Shown here: one piece after another, positions 47,387 to 56,990 of the stretch
Numbering within the stretch: position 1 is the stretch's first letter
How the letters are laid out: each line of letters starts with the position of its first letter
Notes under the pieces: generated by a model
The model's database searches: none
Seen by the model: only the letters and a program-made list of their open reading frames with translations
What the model was told of the DNA's origin: nothing
Source: a virus
Strand: one strand, 5' to 3'
Length of the DNA stretch: 60,766 nucleotides
IMG/VR virus record: IMGVR_UViG_3300046003_003173
Coordinates: 1 to 60,766 of that record
Made by a program: the position numbers and the translations under genes

Positions 47387-50300
47387 TTATTTGCAGTTGA
47401 TTTTGACTTTGCCAGAGGTGTCCAGCTCGTCGAGGATGTCGAGGAAATTGTCTTGCACGTATCGAATCTGAGAGGCATCGGGCCGGCGATTGACCAAACC
47501 CTCGGTCTTAGTTTTTGCCAAACCGCGCTTCTCCAATCCGGTAAACAGGTCGGCAAGGGGCGTAGCATTTGCCTTGCTGTTTAAGGTTTGTTCAACTCTT
47601 CCTTGGATGAAATTTGTTCGTTCCTGTCCTTGGAACGCATCCAGTCTTTGACCCGCACCGCTAACCGGTCTAGCTGCTCTGGCGTTCTGCTTTGCAGCCA
47701 CTGGTTGTGCTGGTCTTGGTCCAGATTTGGCTGCTGCGCTAATTCGTTTTCCATCGAAGCCTTCTTTCTTTAAAAGGGATTGTGCCGCACCCGCATAATC
47801 TTGGCTAGTCACCCGAAGCCTTACGCCCAGCTTTTTGTAAAGCTCCTGCTCCGGGTACCAGATCAAAGCCTGCAAAGCGGCCGGGGGTACGCGTTTACCG
47901 GTTTGCTTCTCAACCAAATCCACCATCTCGCGAACAACGCTGCGCAAAAGCTGGCGCTGACCGCCGCTGCCCGGCGCATCAGTAGGCTTGTCAGCCGACT
48001 TGATGATCGAGCCAGACGCACCTACCAAAGCGGTCTTGATGCGGGCGCCAGAGTCAAATGCCGCACGTTCCTTGATGAACTGCCGGTTGTGCAAACTGTA
48101 TATTTTACGAGCCAAGGCAACCGCGCCCGCGTCGGTTTTCCGAGCAGCGACAACCTCTTTTCGGTTGAAGTCTGACGCGTAAACACCACGGCTTGAATCT
48201 CCGGTTTCGGCCAAAGCGGCACGAAGCTTGGCCACTTGCTTGGGGAATAGGACCGGGTCAAAGGCCGGCAACGTGCCGCTGAGGCGGCCGATGGTGCGCA
48301 TGAACCACATGTCCATGGTCACGGGTTCAAAGTTGCCGGTCAGGTTGCTGTAGAAACCAAATCCAATCTTGGGCCCAAATACGGCAGACCCCAAAAGCTT
48401 CTCGTCCATCGACTCGCCGCCGATCTTAAAACCCATGCTTTCCAGCTCGCGCTTGGTCAATGACGTTTGCAGGAACCTGCGCAGATCGGCAGCGCCCAAT
48501 TCTTTCAACAGGCTGTTGGCCAGTGCAAAGTTTTTGGCCATGGCCGGGGCGGATTTGCCGGTGCCAACTTCGGGAAATTGCTGCGACTGGCGGAAGGCTT
48601 CGTACTGGCTTGAGGCGTAACGCAGGTTGTCTTCCACGTTCATCGTCTGGGACGAAATGGCAACGGCCATCAAGAACGCGTTGCGTGCGTTTTGGTCCGT
48701 GTTCAGCTCTGGGTATTTAACCGCCATCACCCTCAATGTTTTGGCCACGGTTTCGTCATACCATTCGACGGCATTGCCTGCGCTGCGGATTGCGCCAACG
48801 GCCTCGCCCGCCAACATGTGGGCCAGCTTGCTTCGGTCTTCGGCGTTTTTCAAGTCAAGGACTGGCATGCCCGCGTCACGGTACCGTTGGTCCAACCATT
48901 GGACGACTTCCGGAATGCCGCCAACCCGAGAAGCTTCAAACGCGGCGTCCTTGGTTTTGCCGGTCATTAGGCCCAAGACAGACGCGTTGTATTGCTCTTC
49001 GGATAGGCCAAGACTTTTGGCCACATCGCGGAACGTACCAAGATCGGTTGGCTCTGCTTGTTTTTCGCTGAACCTGACGTCGCTGCCGATGCGCTCCAGT
49101 TCTGCGTTGGCCGCTTCGCGTGACCCGGTTGGGATCTCCAAATTGCCGTTGCGCACTCGGGCGCCGGGCACGCGGGTAGCCTCGATGGCCTCCAGCTCTT
49201 TGGACAGGAGCCCCTTCTTCAGCGTCGTCGGTTCGGCTGTGACAGGGGCTGGGGCACCGGCCACGCGACCCAGAGGTCTTACGGGTACGGCTGAGTGGCG
49301 CGGGCCCAGCAGGACTACGGCAGATTGGTTGTTGCCGAAGGGAGCGATGTAACCGTCAAAACCAGCGTTGATTACTGACGATTCAAAGGCGTTGAAATTG
49401 CCTTTAACCGGGAGCGTTTGGGTTTTGGGGTCGTAGATGTTGTTGAGCTGGACTTCGTGTGCGATGCCGCCAACCCCGGACTCGGGCCTGATTCCGGAGC
49501 CTTGGTCAACATAGAAGTAAATGCGGTTTTTGAGGCGAGGATCTGGGCTACCGTCCAGTCGATCCCGCTCTGCACCTTTGAGGCCAGTCCCATAAAAAAT
49601 TCCGCTTAACGAAGATCTGGTTTCGGTTGAGTAGTGGCGGCCGAGAACTGAGATGGCGCCTTCGCGGGCTGTTCCGTATTCTGGGGCTTGACCGCCCCCA
49701 TCTCCAGAAGCGACTGGTCGAGCTGACGCTGCAGGCTCTGATACGTCTTGACCTGCTGCAACGTTAATGCTTCCATCTCTGACCCCTTTGCTGTATTCAA
49801 TGAGCGCGTCTCGCGCTATGACCTTTGCCGCTTTTAAATCTTGGACGTACTTGTCAACCCGGGCAGACTCCTTCTTCCCTTGGTTGGCTTTACCCCTGAA
49901 CGCGGCCAACAGATTGTCAATGATGCCGATCCACTTGTCGACAAAACCTTTGAACCCTTGCGGGTCCGTCTTGGCCACATCTTTCCAGAATCTTTTGTCT
50001 GTTGCCCTGTTGCCGAGGAAGTCGGCGATCATTTCAGACTCGGTATTTGGCAGCGACACCAGCTCTTGCAGGCGTTGCTCCCGCGCAACAGGGTCGGCTA
50101 TCGCGGCCAACTCGTCTTTGTGCAGGAAGTTTGTGAGGTAGGCACGCTTGCCGGCCGGGTCCATGCCGGCAAAGATACCCTTCATGCTGGCCACGTAACG
50201 CTGGGCCGGCGTGTTGGCCATGCCCTGTTTGGACTCCAGCTTGGCGATCTGCTCAACCGTGTGGTGGAACTCGTGAAGAGCGGTGCGACCGATGTTGATG

Positions 50301-52741
50301 TCAACGCTGCCGGTGTTGACAAAGGCAACCCGGCCAATGGCAATGCCGTTGAGCGAGTCCGCCCGATCGTCGTTGTATGCAAATACCCTGCCCTTGAACT
50401 GGGTGCCCAGTGCTTCGGCGATCCCGGCGACCGCAGTGGCGGCTTCTGGGGTCGGGGCGTTGAAGACCGCGGGTAGGTTTACTTCACCAGTGGAAGCTGC
50501 CCATCTTCCCAAAGACTCTGTGGCAGCTGCTCTCGCTGCGTCTCCGTCAGCGACTCCTCCCACTGACGTAGGAGGGACACCCCGCATTGGCGCTGCCGGG
50601 AGGGTGAGGGTTTTGTCGGCAATGGCGCCTGAGTCTTGGGTGGTTGCTGCATCGGGCAATGTTACGCTGGGAGCGTTTGTAAGTCCAGAGGCTGGGGTAG
50701 TACCGGCCGCCTCCGTTTGACGCGCTGTGAGCTCAACTGACGCGCCCCTGCGGGTGATTGCGGGGACGGATTCATCGGCTGCGATGGTGGTCAGCTGCTC
50801 ATCGGACAGATCCCCGACTGGAACACCTTGGATCTTCTGCGGACGTGGCGCGGTCAGGCCGGCAAGCTCAGGCACCTGACCGGTGACCCGGGCCAGCAGG
50901 TCCGAGTCAGAAGTGCGCTCAGCTAGACGTGGCAGCGTCGGCGGCTCGGCGCCAAGCGCAGGGCCGCTCGGGCTCAAGAGGCCCGCCGGGGCCGGCGCGT
51001 CGAAGTCAAAAGTAGGCTCAATCGGGCCCAAGGCGCCAGCTGGGACCGGCGCGTCGAGGTCAAGGGTAGGGCCGCTTGGGCCCAAAGCGCCAGCTGGGGC
51101 CGGCGCGTTGAGGTCAAGAGTAGGCCCGACCGGGCCCGGCGTGATCTCCAGAGATCCGGCCAACTCATTCGCCGACGTGACCGCCTCGTCGACCGACGTT
51201 GACTGCAGAACGCGAGAAGGGTCCGCTGTCATCAGGGGGCTGATCAGCCGGGCGTCGTATGTGTCCGCGCTGAGCAGGGTACGCGCGGCTTGGTCGGTGC
51301 CAGTGAACTGCGTGCCGGCGACGTTCTGGTCAATGGCTCGGGCAATCTGTACGTTGGGGTCGTATGCGCCCCTAGCGATACTGGCAACTTGCAAACCTGA
51401 CATGGCGGTGCCAGTAGCTGCGCCAAGCACAGCAGCCTCGCCAAGGCCCTTGCTCAGTTCAATGTCTTTGCCTTGGAAAAACTTGTCAAGCACGTTGCCG
51501 CCAAACTGAGCGGCCGTTTCTTCAATGGCGTTGGTGATGCCGTTGGCAGTAATCGCGGCACCGGCTTGGACTAGCCGTTGCCCAGCAATTGCCATCACGG
51601 CGTTTTGCTTTGCAACCGACATGCCTTTGAACACGTCACCTAGTTTGTCAAAAACTTTTAACGGCAGCATCTCTGTGCCAATTTCAAGCGCACCCTTGGC
51701 TATGGCCACGCGGGAGTCATCGCCTTGCGCGTAGCTTTGGCCGGCCGCTGTTCCGCCCATGCCGCCCAGCAAGGCTACGCGGAGCGGGGGTACAAAAGCC
51801 GCAACCAATTGTTGAGCCATTTGAGGGGAGTTGGCCGCCAGCTTGGACATAAGCCATGGGGAAAACTCTTCGTTTTTCCATGCGCCTTCCATGCTGCGCG
51901 TGCCAATCTTAGGCATGAAATCTTGTGCGCTTTTGGCAAGGTATTCAGTGCCAAACGCAGTAGTCACTTTGGCCAAAGGTTTTAAGCCGGCCAATTGCAA
52001 AGCGGGATTGACAAACGTCTGGTTAAAGGCGTCGGCCGTTACGCTTGGAATGTTTAAGGCGCCGCTGACCAAACCTGCGGATCCAGCAGCAGCGCTGGCA
52101 AGCAATGGGTTTTCTTCAGCAAAGGCTTGGCGACGGGCAGTTTGGGTTTCTTGCTGTAGCAGATCGTCGCGTTTTAATCTTTGAGCCAATTGGTCAAAAG
52201 TTTCAGCGCCCTCGGCTTCGCGAACCTTGGCAACAGTAAGCGCGGGGCCCGGCTCAACCGGCACGCGACCCATGCGCATTTGGTCGGCCTTGGCCACGGT
52301 CTCGCGGCTGATAGGTCCGGCGCCGTAGCTCAGGCGTTTGTCGATTTCGGCCTGTTGCTGTTGCGCTGTTGGCACGGGCGCTGTCTCCAGCACGCTCTTG
52401 TATTCGGGCGATACGAAGTCCCGCATCTTTTGCAAAGCGCTGCGGTTGTCGGCCGGCGCTGCGACTTTGGGTGCAACGGCTTTGGGCGTGGCGGCGGGCG
52501 GGGCAGCAACGGCGGTTGGCGCTGCCGGCGTGGCGGTGGTTGGCGCTGCGGTGGTCGGCGCTGCAGCGACCGGCGATGGCTCTGCCTCGGCGGCAAGCTC
52601 GTCGGTCACCCATTTGTTGTTGACCAGATACGCTTTGTCGCCGGCGTCGTTGGTGGCCGACTTCGTGAACGGCTCCCACCGATTGCCCACCAAAACAACA
52701 CGTTCTCCGGTCTCCGGATTGGTTGCGGTTTTAAAGCCCAT
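47387..52741 (-). CDS. Giant polyvalent / internal virion protein with metallopeptidase motif (1784 aa)
   Basis: Order: an N-terminal unit (FKTATNPETGERVVLVGNRW), an Ala/Pro/Thr linker, hydrophobic helices (ASAAAGSAGLVSGALNIPSV, LRVALLGGMGGTAAGQSYA), four GPxxPTxDxxAPxPAGxL repeats, a zinc-peptidase-like motif HEFHH (823-827), a beta domain with IYFYVDQGSGIRPESGVGGI, then a helical region (MLAGEAVGAIRSAGNAVEWY). The C-terminal part has VVREMVDLVEKQTGKRVPPA. This matches the multi-domain ejected polyvalent proteins of podoviruses. It probably enters the host with the DNA. Confidence 0.75.
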   Translation of the reverse strand: MGFKTATNPETGERVVLVGNRWEPFTKSATNDAGDKAYLVNNKWVTDELAAEAEPSPVAAAPTTAAPTTATPAAPTAVAAPPAATPKAVAPKVAAPADNRSALQKMRDFVSPEYKSVLETAPVPTAQQQQAEIDKRLSYGAGPISRETVAKADQMRMGRVPVEPGPALTVAKVREAEGAETFDQLAQRLKRDDLLQQETQTARRQAFAEENPLLASAAAGSAGLVSGALNIPSVTADAFNQTFVNPALQLAGLKPLAKVTTAFGTEYLAKSAQDFMPKIGTRSMEGAWKNEEFSPWLMSKLAANSPQMAQQLVAAFVPPLRVALLGGMGGTAAGQSYAQGDDSRVAIAKGALEIGTEMLPLKVFDKLGDVFKGMSVAKQNAVMAIAGQRLVQAGAAITANGITNAIEETAAQFGGNVLDKFFQGKDIELSKGLGEAAVLGAATGTAMSGLQVASIARGAYDPNVQIARAIDQNVAGTQFTGTDQAARTLLSADTYDARLISPLMTADPSRVLQSTSVDEAVTSANELAGSLEITPGPVGPTLDLNAPAPAGALGPSGPTLDLDAPVPAGALGPIEPTFDFDAPAPAGLLSPSGPALGAEPPTLPRLAERTSDSDLLARVTGQVPELAGLTAPRPQKIQGVPVGDLSDEQLTTIAADESVPAITRRGASVELTARQTEAAGTTPASGLTNAPSVTLPDAATTQDSGAIADKTLTLPAAPMRGVPPTSVGGVADGDAARAAATESLGRWAASTGEVNLPAVFNAPTPEAATAVAGIAEALGTQFKGRVFAYNDDRADSLNGIAIGRVAFVNTGSVDINIGRTALHEFHHTVEQIAKLESKQGMANTPAQRYVASMKGIFAGMDPAGKRAYLTNFLHKDELAAIADPVAREQRLQELVSLPNTESEMIADFLGNRATDKRFWKDVAKTDPQGFKGFVDKWIGIIDNLLAAFRGKANQGKKESARVDKYVQDLKAAKVIARDALIEYSKGVRDGSINVAAGQDVSEPAASARPVASGDGGGQAPEYGTAREGAISVLGRHYSTETRSSLSGIFYGTGLKGAERDRLDGSPDPRLKNRIYFYVDQGSGIRPESGVGGIAHEVQLNNIYDPKTQTLPVKGNFNAFESSVINAGFDGYIAPFGNNQSAVVLLGPRHSAVPVRPLGRVAGAPAPVTAEPTTLKKGLLSKELEAIEATRVPGARVRNGNLEIPTGSREAANAELERIGSDVRFSEKQAEPTDLGTFRDVAKSLGLSEEQYNASVLGLMTGKTKDAAFEASRVGGIPEVVQWLDQRYRDAGMPVLDLKNAEDRSKLAHMLAGEAVGAIRSAGNAVEWYDETVAKTLRVMAVKYPELNTDQNARNAFLMAVAISSQTMNVEDNLRYASSQYEAFRQSQQFPEVGTGKSAPAMAKNFALANSLLKELGAADLRRFLQTSLTKRELESMGFKIGGESMDEKLLGSAVFGPKIGFGFYSNLTGNFEPVTMDMWFMRTIGRLSGTLPAFDPVLFPKQVAKLRAALAETGDSSRGVYASDFNRKEVVAARKTDAGAVALARKIYSLHNRQFIKERAAFDSGARIKTALVGASGSIIKSADKPTDAPGSGGQRQLLRSVVREMVDLVEKQTGKRVPPAALQALIWYPEQELYKKLGVRLRVTSQDYAGAAQSLLKKEGFDGKRISAAAKSGPRPAQPVAAKQNARAARPVSGAGQRLDAFQGQERTNFIQGRVEQTLNSKANATPLADLFTGLEKRGLAKTKTEGLVNRRPDASQIRYVQDNFLDILDELDTSGKVKINCK

Positions 52742-52750
52742 ATTGCTCTT

Positions 52751-53746
52751 TTAATCCAGTTTGAATTTGGGTGGCAAAGGTGGCGCGGCACCCGAAGCCG
52801 CCGCTGCCGGGGCTCCTGCGGCCGGGGCTGTTTTGGCTTTTTTGCGGTTTTCCCATTCAGCCGAGGCGTCTTCCAACCGCTTTTTCATTGGAGTAACTTC
52901 GGCCAACTTGGCTTTAGCTACTGCATCACCGCCATCGGCCATCCTTTTCAAAGTTATGTAGGCGCGGTTAGCTTCCTTCGCTTCCACACCAAGGGCTCGG
53001 GCCAGTGCTTCTTTGGCTGATTTTTCCGCGCGTTCAAGGGCAATGCTGCCTTCCGCGCCACCCCCTTCTGGTTTACTGGCAGCCCTCGCTCTAGCCGCTT
53101 CAAGCCTGTCCTCACTTGTGCTTTCAACGGTAGCGGCTCTGATTTCAGCAGCTTTAATGATGTTTGCGTGCGTAGCCAAATTAATCTTTGCCAACGCGTC
53201 CATATAGCCTGTGTCGGCAGCAAGAGTTTTTGCTTTTTTGATTTGAGCGTCTGTAGCGTCTGAGGCTTTAAGATTTTCAAACTCTTTGCTGGCTTTGTAC
53301 TGATCCGTAAAAGCTTTTGCAACCGCCGGGGCCACTGCTGCGTTTGCTTCTGCGGTTGCCAAAGTAGTGGCTGAAGCAGCTGCGGCCTTTACAGGTGCAA
53401 GCGCGGTTTCAGCGCCGGCAGCGGCTTTGCCCTCGGCAACTAGCGCTCTAGCCTTGGCTTCCGATACACCGGCTTTTATCAAAGCGTCATATTTATTGGC
53501 CTCTGCATTTGCTGCGGCCGCTATGGTATCGGGGTTTTGGTTGTAAGCTGTTTCGGCGCGGGCGTAGCTGACATCACGCTGGCGTTTGATATCGTCCAGT
53601 CGCAAATTCTTTTCGGTCTCTGCTTCCAGCATCTGTTTTTTCAGATCCAGATCGGCCTGCTTCTTCATCTCCATCTGTGCGCCTTCGCCGTAGCCAGCCG
53701 CGGCTCCGCCCAAAACGCCAGAGATCAATCCTGCAAAACTAGCCAT
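52751..53746 (-). CDS. Internal virion-type coiled-coil protein (331 aa)
   Basis: A short hydrophobic start (MASFAGLISGVLGGAAAGYG) is followed by a very long Ala/Lys/Glu-rich helix (MEMKKQADLDLKKQMLEAET; ALAPVKAAAASATTLATAEA) and a Pro/Ala-rich C-terminus. This profile suits ejected or tail-channel proteins. It is next to the giant protein with a nine-base gap. Confidence 0.65.
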   Translation of the reverse strand: MASFAGLISGVLGGAAAGYGEGAQMEMKKQADLDLKKQMLEAETEKNLRLDDIKRQRDVSYARAETAYNQNPDTIAAAANAEANKYDALIKAGVSEAKARALVAEGKAAAGAETALAPVKAAAASATTLATAEANAAVAPAVAKAFTDQYKASKEFENLKASDATDAQIKKAKTLAADTGYMDALAKINLATHANIIKAAEIRAATVESTSEDRLEAARARAASKPEGGGAEGSIALERAEKSAKEALARALGVEAKEANRAYITLKRMADGGDAVAKAKLAEVTPMKKRLEDASAEWENRKKAKTAPAAGAPAAAASGAAPPLPPKFKLD

Positions 53747-53747
53747 A

Positions 53748-54236
53748 TCAGGCTCCCATCTCGGGGATGTTTTCGTTGCTGAACTGGCTCAACATCTGGG
53801 CCATCTTTTCAGGCGCAACGCCAAACTTCTCAAGGATCGTGGAGATCATGACCTCCATACCACCAGCGATGTCAGAGTTGGTTGGTTTTTCCAGTCCGCT
53901 GTCGCGCAGGAAGTCCACTGCTTCCATCATCAGCTTGATTCCGGCCGGGATGATTACGTCCGGAGGCATCGTCGCGTTCGACTCCTTGAACATGAGGAGC
54001 ATCAAGCCGGCAATGCCTTTGCCGAGACGCTGGTCCAAGGGACCCGGCTTCTGGATCTCCTGAAGCATGGCCCGGTGGCTTTCTTTGGAGAACATGATCT
54101 TCATGCCTGCAATGACCACGCGGTCATAAGCCTCTTGCAATTTAGGCGGTATCTTGATGTTGTCAGAAACCGCTTTGGTTGTGATCTCGTCGCCTTCAGG
54201 GCGGCCCATTTTGTCTTGGATAATGCCTGTTGCCAT
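53748..54236 (-). CDS. Virion-operon protein of unknown function (162 aa)
   Basis: It begins MATGIIQDKMGRPEGDEITT and is helical (PKLQEAYDRVVIAGMKIMFS; GVAPEKMAQMLSQFSNENIP). No domain is recognised. It lies between the internal virion candidates with one-base and ten-base gaps. Confidence 0.65.
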   Translation of the reverse strand: MATGIIQDKMGRPEGDEITTKAVSDNIKIPPKLQEAYDRVVIAGMKIMFSKESHRAMLQEIQKPGPLDQRLGKGIAGLMLLMFKESNATMPPDVIIPAGIKLMMEAVDFLRDSGLEKPTNSDIAGGMEVMISTILEKFGVAPEKMAQMLSQFSNENIPEMGA

Positions 54237-54246
54237 TTTGTGCTCC

Positions 54247-55308
54247 TTATGCTGAACGGGGTTGCATAGCTCCGGCTACGAGGCCGGGTGGCTGCGCAAC
54301 AACCGCGTTGGGGTTGATCTTGAATCCGGCGTTGACGCTACCATAGCCCGCGTTCAAATTGGCACGCCTCATCTTCTCTCTGTCCACGGTAGCTTGAACC
54401 TCCAAAGCCTTTGCGTTGGCGTATCCAGTGTTGGCTTTTATCTGCTCGAGCTCGGCCTCAGACCTGCCACTCAGCCAGTCAGCCAGTCCGCCAACAGCCT
54501 TAGAGGCAACATAAGCGCCGGTCGGGTTGGTCTTCAGCATGTCCATGGCACCGGAGCCCGCGGTCATGGCAGCATCCCCGAATTTGCCCTGTTTAAGGAG
54601 GTCCATGGCTCCGGGCTTGGCGGGCGGCAAACCCACTGGTGCACCGACCGGCGGTTTGAGCCCCATCCCCGTCCCCGGCCCCTGTAGGGAGTAGTCGGCT
54701 TGCAGCGCAGGGGGCGCAACACCGGCGGCCGGGGCATTCAAAGGACTGCCGCCAGCGTTGAGGGTATCCAAAGAATTGACGCCAGCGGCGGAAAGACTGC
54801 GCGAATCAGCGAGTGCCTCGCCACCACCCCTAACAAAATCCTCGGCCACGCTACTGATGTCCGCCTTGACAGCAGCCGGTGTGCCCCCACCCAAGGGGGT
54901 TTCTAGACCCCGATAATTTGTATCTCGCAGCATAGCGTTAGTGATCTTGTCATCACCAAGGCCAATAGCTGAGTCAAGGGCCTTAGAGTCAAACAGGCCT
55001 GCTTTCTCAGCAAAAGAACCTATGCCGCCTGCAAGGCCGGCGACCATGCCGATCTGGGACAGGGTCTTGTTTCCGGTGATGTTGCCGACTAGGCTTAGAG
55101 CGCTCCCCACAAACTGGAGGCCCGACAGCAAAGTTAAGCCGTTTGCTGCAATGGCTGCGCCCGAGGTATACATCGAGAATATCGAAATGGCCGCGCTGAG
55201 CGGGTCTCTCTTCTCACCGTAGGCTGCCCCGCCCGTGGGGTCGCCAATCGGGTGGTCAATCGACATTGCCCGGGTTTGCGTCCGGGTTAGATAGAATTTC
55301 TTAATCAT
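54247..55308 (-). CDS. Internal virion protein with hydrophobic segment (353 aa)
   Basis: The start at 55308 (MIKKFYLTRTQTRAMSIDHP) follows GAGG; M15 is an alternative. A 60-residue hydrophobic stretch (AISIFSMYTSGAAIAANGLT; LVGNITGNKTLSQIGMVAGL) could insert into the host membrane, as in T7 gp14-type proteins. The C-terminal part has EQIKANTGYANAKALEVQAT. It overlaps the GNAT-like gene by four bases. Confidence 0.65.
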   Translation of the reverse strand: MIKKFYLTRTQTRAMSIDHPIGDPTGGAAYGEKRDPLSAAISIFSMYTSGAAIAANGLTLLSGLQFVGSALSLVGNITGNKTLSQIGMVAGLAGGIGSFAEKAGLFDSKALDSAIGLGDDKITNAMLRDTNYRGLETPLGGGTPAAVKADISSVAEDFVRGGGEALADSRSLSAAGVNSLDTLNAGGSPLNAPAAGVAPPALQADYSLQGPGTGMGLKPPVGAPVGLPPAKPGAMDLLKQGKFGDAAMTAGSGAMDMLKTNPTGAYVASKAVGGLADWLSGRSEAELEQIKANTGYANAKALEVQATVDREKMRRANLNAGYGSVNAGFKINPNAVVAQPPGLVAGAMQPRSA

Positions 55309-55694
55309 ATTTTCCTCTCAAATGGTAGGCTGCCAAGCAGGTAGTACTCAACGTCCCCGTCTTTCCAAGTGGGCTTAAACCCGATTCGTTTCACAAACTT
55401 TTTTTGATCTACTCGCTCGTGAGATACGCGAGTGGTCAAAAAGCCATGTCTCTCAAACACCGGCTCAAGGAAAGCCCTGACCGAGTCACGCATGCTGGCC
55501 CTTGGCTGCCAGTCAGGGGCAAGAGCAATGTGCACTTCAGTCCCTTTGGCCACCATGGTCCAAACAAGCCGGTCTTCAAAATCGAACTGAAGAACTTCCC
55601 AGTCAGCAAAGTAGTCAAGGATCTGGTACCTCGACAACGCAGTGCCCTTGCGAACCGAGGAGATGATCGGTTCAAGAAGGGCTTCGCGTGTCAT
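55305..55694 (-). CDS. GNAT-fold-like virion protein (129 aa)
   Basis: The C-terminal half (FLTTRVSHERVDQKKFVKRI then GFKPTWKDGDVEYYLLG) resembles the second half of GNAT acetyltransferase-like phage proteins such as T7 gp13. The acetyl-CoA loop is not evident, so it may be a structural homologue. It is coupled by overlaps to both neighbours within the ejection-protein group. Confidence 0.55.
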   Translation of the reverse strand: MTREALLEPIISSVRKGTALSRYQILDYFADWEVLQFDFEDRLVWTMVAKGTEVHIALAPDWQPRASMRDSVRAFLEPVFERHGFLTTRVSHERVDQKKFVKRIGFKPTWKDGDVEYYLLGSLPFERKI

Positions 55695-56923
55695 GACAGA
55701 CCGGTCAACAGATCTTTAAGCCCTTTGATTCCCGACGTTGCGCTGAGAATCTCAAGCGAATTCTGCAAATAGGCTTTCTGCATGTTGACGGCCGCCTGCT
55801 TCGGCGTAACAGGGGGCGTACCCGTAGCGTCTTTAACATCAGCGCTGAGGTCTGGGTTGGCCATGAGGTCGGCGATGTTCTTGGACACTTGCTGGAAGAC
55901 GTCGTTTGCGCTGGCCGATGCCTGTATCTGGTTTTTGTAAGCGGCCTCTGTTGCAGCCAAGGTCGCGCGGGTAGACGCGTCGATGTTCTGCAGTTCGATC
56001 TTTGTCTGAGCGTCGGCGTTCGACAGGGCGAACTTCATCGACTGGTCCATCATGTTCTGGACAGTGCTGTTGAGAGCGGTGGCGTATTGCTTGGAGACGT
56101 CGGTCTGGTTGGCAGCCGTGACTTGGGCGGCCTGATTCTGGGCTGCCGCATTGGCCGCCGCCGCTTGATTGGTCGCGCCGGCCGTGAACTGTGCGGCCTG
56201 ATTGGCCGCGGCTGCGTTGGCCGCGGATGTCTGGCTGGCTGTACCCGCGCCAAATTGCATGGCCTGATTTTTCGCAGCTTGGTTTTGAGCTTCGGCTTGG
56301 TTGGCCGCAGAAGCCGTGAATCCGAGAGCCTGATTGCCGGCTGCCAAGTTTTCTGAGCCGGCTTGGTTCTGAGCGTTGGCTGTAAAACCAAGGGCTTGGT
56401 TGCTTTGGCCGGCGTTGAACTGGGCCAACTGGTTTGCAGCGTTGGCGTTGACCTGAGCTGAGTTGGCAAAGGTGGCCGCGTCTTGTGTGGCGATCGGGAG
56501 CGCTGCCGAGTAGACGGCCTTCTGGCCCTCTCCCAAGGCCATGCTCGAGTTGACCAAGCCTCGCGAGTTCATCTGAGCCAATGAGTTGGCACGGGCTTGC
56601 TGGAGCAGGGGCGAGTTGGCAGCAATCAGGCCGCCGATCTGTCCTTGAACTGTTTGGTTGTTGTCGACGTTCCAGTTGGTGCCAAGGGCCCCGGCCGCGT
56701 CGTATCCGGCCGCTGTTCGCGAACCCGCGTTGTAACCTTCGCCAGTCATGGTGCTGGCCGTGTATCCAAACGGGTTGGCGTCGGTAGCCTTGTAACCAGT
56801 TGCGCCAGACGTCGCCGCGGTGTATCCAGTGGCTTGAGGTGCGGCGATCGCGCTCGTAGCGTTGCCGAGCAGGGTTGCCCCTGACGTGGTGTTTAAATCA
56901 AACGGGTTGTTTGCTGTTGCCAT
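55691..56923 (-). CDS. Virion protein with 22-residue repeats (410 aa)
   Basis: The N-terminus has repeats of a GYTAATSGATGYKA type. The centre holds four 22-residue units starting NQAxxF (two 11-residue halves, Asn/Gln/Ala-rich), ending about residue 280. A helix with a TKIELQNIDASTRATLAATE stretch follows. Hendecad repeats favour a right-handed coiled coil. It is the first ejection-type gene after the lysis cassette. It may form a tail-channel or internal core protein. Confidence 0.65.
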   Translation of the reverse strand: MATANNPFDLNTTSGATLLGNATSAIAAPQATGYTAATSGATGYKATDANPFGYTASTMTGEGYNAGSRTAAGYDAAGALGTNWNVDNNQTVQGQIGGLIAANSPLLQQARANSLAQMNSRGLVNSSMALGEGQKAVYSAALPIATQDAATFANSAQVNANAANQLAQFNAGQSNQALGFTANAQNQAGSENLAAGNQALGFTASAANQAEAQNQAAKNQAMQFGAGTASQTSAANAAAANQAAQFTAGATNQAAAANAAAQNQAAQVTAANQTDVSKQYATALNSTVQNMMDQSMKFALSNADAQTKIELQNIDASTRATLAATEAAYKNQIQASASANDVFQQVSKNIADLMANPDLSADVKDATGTPPVTPKQAAVNMQKAYLQNSLEILSATSGIKGLKDLLTGLS

Positions 56924-56944
56924 ATTCGCTCCACAAATAGGAAA

Positions 56945-56985
56945 GCCGCACTAGGCGGCCTATTGCGGGCGCAGTGGCCCCGCAA
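56945..56985 (-). terminator. Two hairpins between lysozyme and virion genes
   Basis: In minus-strand order, TTGCGGG..CCCGCAA (56963-56985) is followed by GCCGC..GCGGC (56945-56959) and a short TTT. They would reduce readthrough from the lysis cassette into the internal virion genes. Confidence 0.5.
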
Positions 56986-56990
56986 AGATT

